The position numbers and the translations under genes are program-made. A stretch of DNA of 64,000 nucleotides from Flavobacterium denitrificans DSM 15936. GTDB taxonomy: Bacteria > Bacteroidota > Bacteroidia > Flavobacteriales > Flavobacteriaceae. The DNA lies in the NCBI RefSeq assembly GCF_000425445.1, contig NZ_AUDL01000008.1, positions 458,669-522,668 on the forward strand, written 5' to 3'. The notes beneath the pieces were generated by a model that was not told the DNA's origin, ran no database searches, and saw only the letters and a program-made list of their open reading frames with translations. Shown here piece by piece: positions 61,744-64,000 of the stretch (the first letter of the stretch is position 1; each line of letters opens with the position of its first letter).

Positions 61744-61814
61744 TCTCGCAAAGTCGCGAAGTCACAAAGTTTTTCTTTTTTTAAGTTTCTTTGCGACTTC
61801 GCGACTTTGCGAGA
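61744..61814. repeat. Perfect 20-bp inverted repeat of CGAAGTC / GCAAAGTCG units
   Basis: Arm TCTCGCAAAGTCGCGAAGTC at 61744-61763 and its exact complement at 61795-61814 with a T-rich 31-nt spacer. It is followed by GCGAACCTTGCGCAAACC and the palindrome at 61857, and fills much of the 317-base gap (61645-61961). Confidence 0.8.
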
Positions 61815-61856
61815 TTTAAAAACAAACAGCTTTGCGAACCTTGCGCAAACCTTAGC

Positions 61857-61874
61857 TCCCGATAGCTATCGGGA
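61857..61874. repeat. Dispersed palindrome TCCCGATAGCTATCGGGA, copy 3
   Basis: Identical to 16687-16704. Lies 87 bases before the TonB-like gene. Confidence 0.85.
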
Positions 61875-61961
61875 TTGCGGTTAAATTCTCTCTATGATTC
61901 TAAACAATTTTTACTACTTTTAAACGTTTTTAAAATAATACATTTCAAAATTCAGAGTTAG

Positions 61962-62867
61962 ATGAGTTCCCCTATTTCTTCGGACCAAAAGAAATCGTTA
62001 CTATACACAACGGCTATATATGCCGTTGTCATTCTATTATTGTTTTTTATACGTTTTTGGCCACCATACAATCCAGAAAACAATGTTGCTCTTGCTGATG
62101 GCGGTGGTGGCGGTGGTGGAGTAACTGTGAACTTTGGCGATAGTGATTTAGGTTCTGGCGCAAATTATAAAAGTGAAGTTTTAGAAGTAAAAAACAACGT
62201 AAAACAAGCACCTGCAAAAGCAACTCCTGAAGAAGAAGCTATAATTTCGCAAGAAAACACAACAACAGATAACGACGTTGTTATTCCAACAAAAGAAAAA
62301 CCTAAAAAACCTGTTCCTGTTGAAAAACCGATAACGAAACCTGTTCCTGAAAAACCAAAAGTTTCCAACTCAACAAACGATGCACTATCAAGCATTTTAA
62401 AAGGTTCAAATAAAGGTGGCGATGGAGATGATAAAGTTGCTGGAAACAAAGGAAAATCAAACGGAAGTTTGAATTCGAATGGTTATTACGGAAGCGGTGG
62501 TTCTGGTGGAGGAACTGGAGGCGGTAACGGAACTGGACATGGAATTGGCACAGGAAGCGGTTACGGAGCCGGAAGCGGCGGCGGTTCTGGCGGAGGATCT
62601 GGATATTCTTTAGGAAACAGAAAAGCTTTATCGAAACCGGCACCAAAATACAATTGCAACGAAGAAGGTAAAGTAGTCGTTGAAGTTACAGTAGATCAAA
62701 ACGGAAAAACAATTAGCGCAACTGCAGGAATAAAAGGAACTACTAATACAGCAAGCTGTTTATTAGATCAAGCGAGAATTGCAGCAATGAATACAAAATG
62801 GGAATCTGACAGTGATGCTCCTGTTAAGCAGGTTGGGAAAATTATTTATAATTTTAGTTTGAATTAA
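61962..62867 (+). CDS. TonB-like energy transducer, glycine-rich
   Basis: Inner-membrane-anchored, periplasm-spanning protein of 301 residues. One N-terminal helix (about 13-30, LLYTTAIYAVVILLLFFIRF), a Pro/Lys/Glu-rich spacer (about 100-125, TKEKPKKPVPVEKPITKPVP), Gly/Ser-rich segments (about 155-205, GSGGSGGGTGGGNGTGHGIG) and a C-terminal TonB-like domain (YNCNEEGKVVVEVTVDQNGK, LLDQARIAAMNTKWES). Two cysteines in the terminal domain may pair. In many flavobacteria the gene follows exbB-exbD and precedes folC; here none of these is in the window. Followed by a terminator and then the IS. Confidence 0.82.
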   Translation: MSSPISSDQKKSLLYTTAIYAVVILLLFFIRFWPPYNPENNVALADGGGGGGGVTVNFGDSDLGSGANYKSEVLEVKNNVKQAPAKATPEEEAIISQENTTTDNDVVIPTKEKPKKPVPVEKPITKPVPEKPKVSNSTNDALSSILKGSNKGGDGDDKVAGNKGKSNGSLNSNGYYGSGGSGGGTGGGNGTGHGIGTGSGYGAGSGGGSGGGSGYSLGNRKALSKPAPKYNCNEEGKVVVEVTVDQNGKTISATAGIKGTTNTASCLLDQARIAAMNTKWESDSDAPVKQVGKIIYNFSLN

Positions 62868-62906
62868 AAACATAAAATCATAGATTCTCACTAATCATTT
62901 TATATA

Positions 62907-62941
62907 AAAAAAGGCTTTCAGATCTCTGAAAGCCTTTTTTT
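62907..62941 (+). terminator. Terminator after the TonB-like gene
   Basis: Near-perfect stem AAAAAAGGCTTTCAG / CTGAAAGCCTTTTTT with a 4-nt loop; T-run on both strands. Confidence 0.9.
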
Positions 62942-62959
62942 GTGCTTTTTTGTCATTTC

Positions 62960-64000
62960 TGTAAAAGTCACTTATTTCGGTAACGGATTTATCATTTCAA
63001 TTGGTTTTTTCCCATCAATTCCCTGATGTGGTCTTTCATGATTATAATAGTATAAATATTGCAATAATTCTTCTTTTAGTTCTTCTTGAGAATCAAAATC
63101 AGTATCTCTTAATAAATCTTCTTCCAGTGTTCTCCAAAAACGTTCAACCTTGCCATTTGTCTGCGGACGGTAAGGTCTTGTATATCTATGAACTATTCCT
63201 AGCTCGATCAGCATTCTTTCAAAAGGATGCTGATTTTTCACCTTGCTTGTTTTAATTCCAAATTCAGCTCCATTATCAGACAATATCTCTTCAAACTTTA
63301 TTTCATAATGACTGCTTAGGATGTTTAAGCATTTTAATGACGCAAACATCACTGTTAAACTGGTAATGTCTGGGACTAATTCTGCCCAGGCAATCCGGCT
63401 GTAATCATCAATTACACAGACTAAATAGAGTTTTTTATTTTCTCCACGAATTATGCTTTTACTTAAATAATGACAATCAATATGACCCAGCTGTCCCATT
63501 CTTTCCTTGATTATTTTCTGATGATTCTTTTTAATCTTCGGAGTTAATCTATTTATTTTATGCCGTTTTAAAATATTGTAAACTCCAGAATATGATGGTG
63601 TATGTTTCCCTAATTTGGGATTTAAGATACTAACAATTTCATATTTGTTGTTTCCTTTTTCTCTTAATTCTATTACTTTTTGTTCTATAAAAGGCAAAGG
63701 GCGTCTGGTTTTATATTTTGGACCCCGTTTCTGAGGCAATAGATCCCGAGATTTCCCGCTCTGCTTATAGCGATTATAATACTTTAAGAAACTTTTTCGG
63801 CAGGTGTCATTTGCTGTGTAAAAATCCATCGCCTTTTTATAAAGCGGATGAGTTTTATTTTTTACCTGCTCATATTCTTTTATTAAGAAACGATATTTCT
63901 CTAAATAGTTCCTCTCTAATGTGCAATCTTGACTATTATTTCTCATCGTAACAAAATTTATTAAATTTAAATTTTGTTACCGAAATATCTAACCTTTACA
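62960..64000 (-). mobile_element. Complete IS481-family insertion sequence, 1041 bp
   Basis: Terminal inverted repeats of 25 bp with 4 mismatches: left TGTAAAAGTCACTTATTTCG starting at 62960, right TGTAAAGGTTAGATATTTCG read inwards from 64000. They begin with TGT as in IS481 members. The single transposase gene lies between; its stop codon is inside the left repeat. The right end coincides with the last base of the window, so the right target duplication is not visible. The left flank is ATTTC at 62955-62959. Confidence 0.85.
62972..63946 (-). CDS. IS481-type DDE transposase (integrase core domain)
   Basis: Transposase of 324 residues. Helix-turn-helix region near the N-terminus (TCRKSFLKYYNRYKQSGKSR and a second at about 90-130) and a DDE catalytic core: first Asp in QLGHIDCHYL, second in ILSDNGAEFGIKTS, Glu in GKVERFWRTLEEDLL, and the C-terminal NHERPHQGIDGKKP typical of the rve superfamily. 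All three acidic residues are present and the frame is intact, so it may be active. Divergence from the chromosomal codon style is slight. Confidence 0.92.
   Translation of the reverse strand: MRNNSQDCTLERNYLEKYRFLIKEYEQVKNKTHPLYKKAMDFYTANDTCRKSFLKYYNRYKQSGKSRDLLPQKRGPKYKTRRPLPFIEQKVIELREKGNNKYEIVSILNPKLGKHTPSYSGVYNILKRHKINRLTPKIKKNHQKIIKERMGQLGHIDCHYLSKSIIRGENKKLYLVCVIDDYSRIAWAELVPDITSLTVMFASLKCLNILSSHYEIKFEEILSDNGAEFGIKTSKVKNQHPFERMLIELGIVHRYTRPYRPQTNGKVERFWRTLEEDLLRDTDFDSQEELKEELLQYLYYYNHERPHQGIDGKKPIEMINPLPK

Noticed and set aside
1..64000. tRNA or rRNA genes
   Set aside because: I found no cloverleaf with a T-loop GTTCGAATC-like segment or rRNA sequence on either strand while reading; a tRNAscan search would be decisive.

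Overview
The window reads as a piece of chromosome from a Flavobacterium-like member of the Bacteroidota. The DNA is AT-rich, a SusC/SusD pair and other TonB-linked outer-membrane proteins are present, and several genes are preceded by the Bacteroidota promoter signature TTG-(about 20)-TAnnTTTG. Gene families such as the S46 peptidase, the GbsR/MarR-DCC-TIGR01777 group and a glycine-rich TonB-like protein also fit. Most of the content is housekeeping; accessory items are two toxin-antitoxin modules, a complete IS481-type insertion sequence at the right edge and many short intergenic repeats.

Layout. 1-1.85 kb: str operon (rpsL-rpsG-fusA, minus strand; fusA runs off the left edge). 1.9-8.5 kb: an Omp85-like barrel and a SusC/SusD pair. 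8.5-17.4 kb: rlmB, a DUF2490 protein, a rhomboid protease, rarA, then a minus-strand group (radC, a YjjG-like phosphatase, a secreted unknown), mpl and a TPR protein. 17.5-24 kb: a giant alpha-2-macroglobulin with a SusC-like domain pair inserted. 24-30.3 kb: S46 dipeptidyl-peptidase, obgE, a CNNM/CorC-type protein, adk and hpt. 30.4-40 kb: sorbosone dehydrogenase-like lipoprotein, TonB receptor, HEAT-like protein, purK-purE, a ParE-type TA pair, an M3 peptidase and a SanA/YdcF protein. 40-46 kb: HicAB, a CPA1 antiporter, and a regulator-membrane protein-DCC-epimerase group. 46.3-54.3 kb: gcvP, a FabH-like synthase, a methyltransferase, a glycosyltransferase and mlaE-mlaF. 54.3-59.2 kb, minus strand: lipoprotein, SprT-like protease, four-helix-bundle protein in a repeat-bounded cassette, SDR, M28 peptidase, acyl-CoA dehydrogenase. 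59.7-64 kb: chalcone-isomerase-like protein, Glu/Leu-type dehydrogenase, TonB-like protein and the IS.

Four observations stand out. (1) A structured intergenic element of about 115 nt occurs twice in opposite orientation (45154-45269 and 49315-49428); both of its hairpins are kept by paired base changes. (2) The four-helix-bundle gene at 55840-56205 sits inside a perfect 19-bp inverted repeat built from short tandem units that overlap its start and stop codons; gene-less tracts of similar repeats are scattered through the window. (3) The 2157-residue macroglobulin carries a carboxypeptidase-regulatory plus TonB-plug domain at about the position of the bait region. (4) Four genes (rlmB, a TPR gene, the GbsR/MarR gene and an SDR gene) have TAnnTTTG exactly 4 nt before the ATG, which predicts leaderless mRNAs.

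All calls come from reading the sequence and from knowledge of the families; no searches were run.
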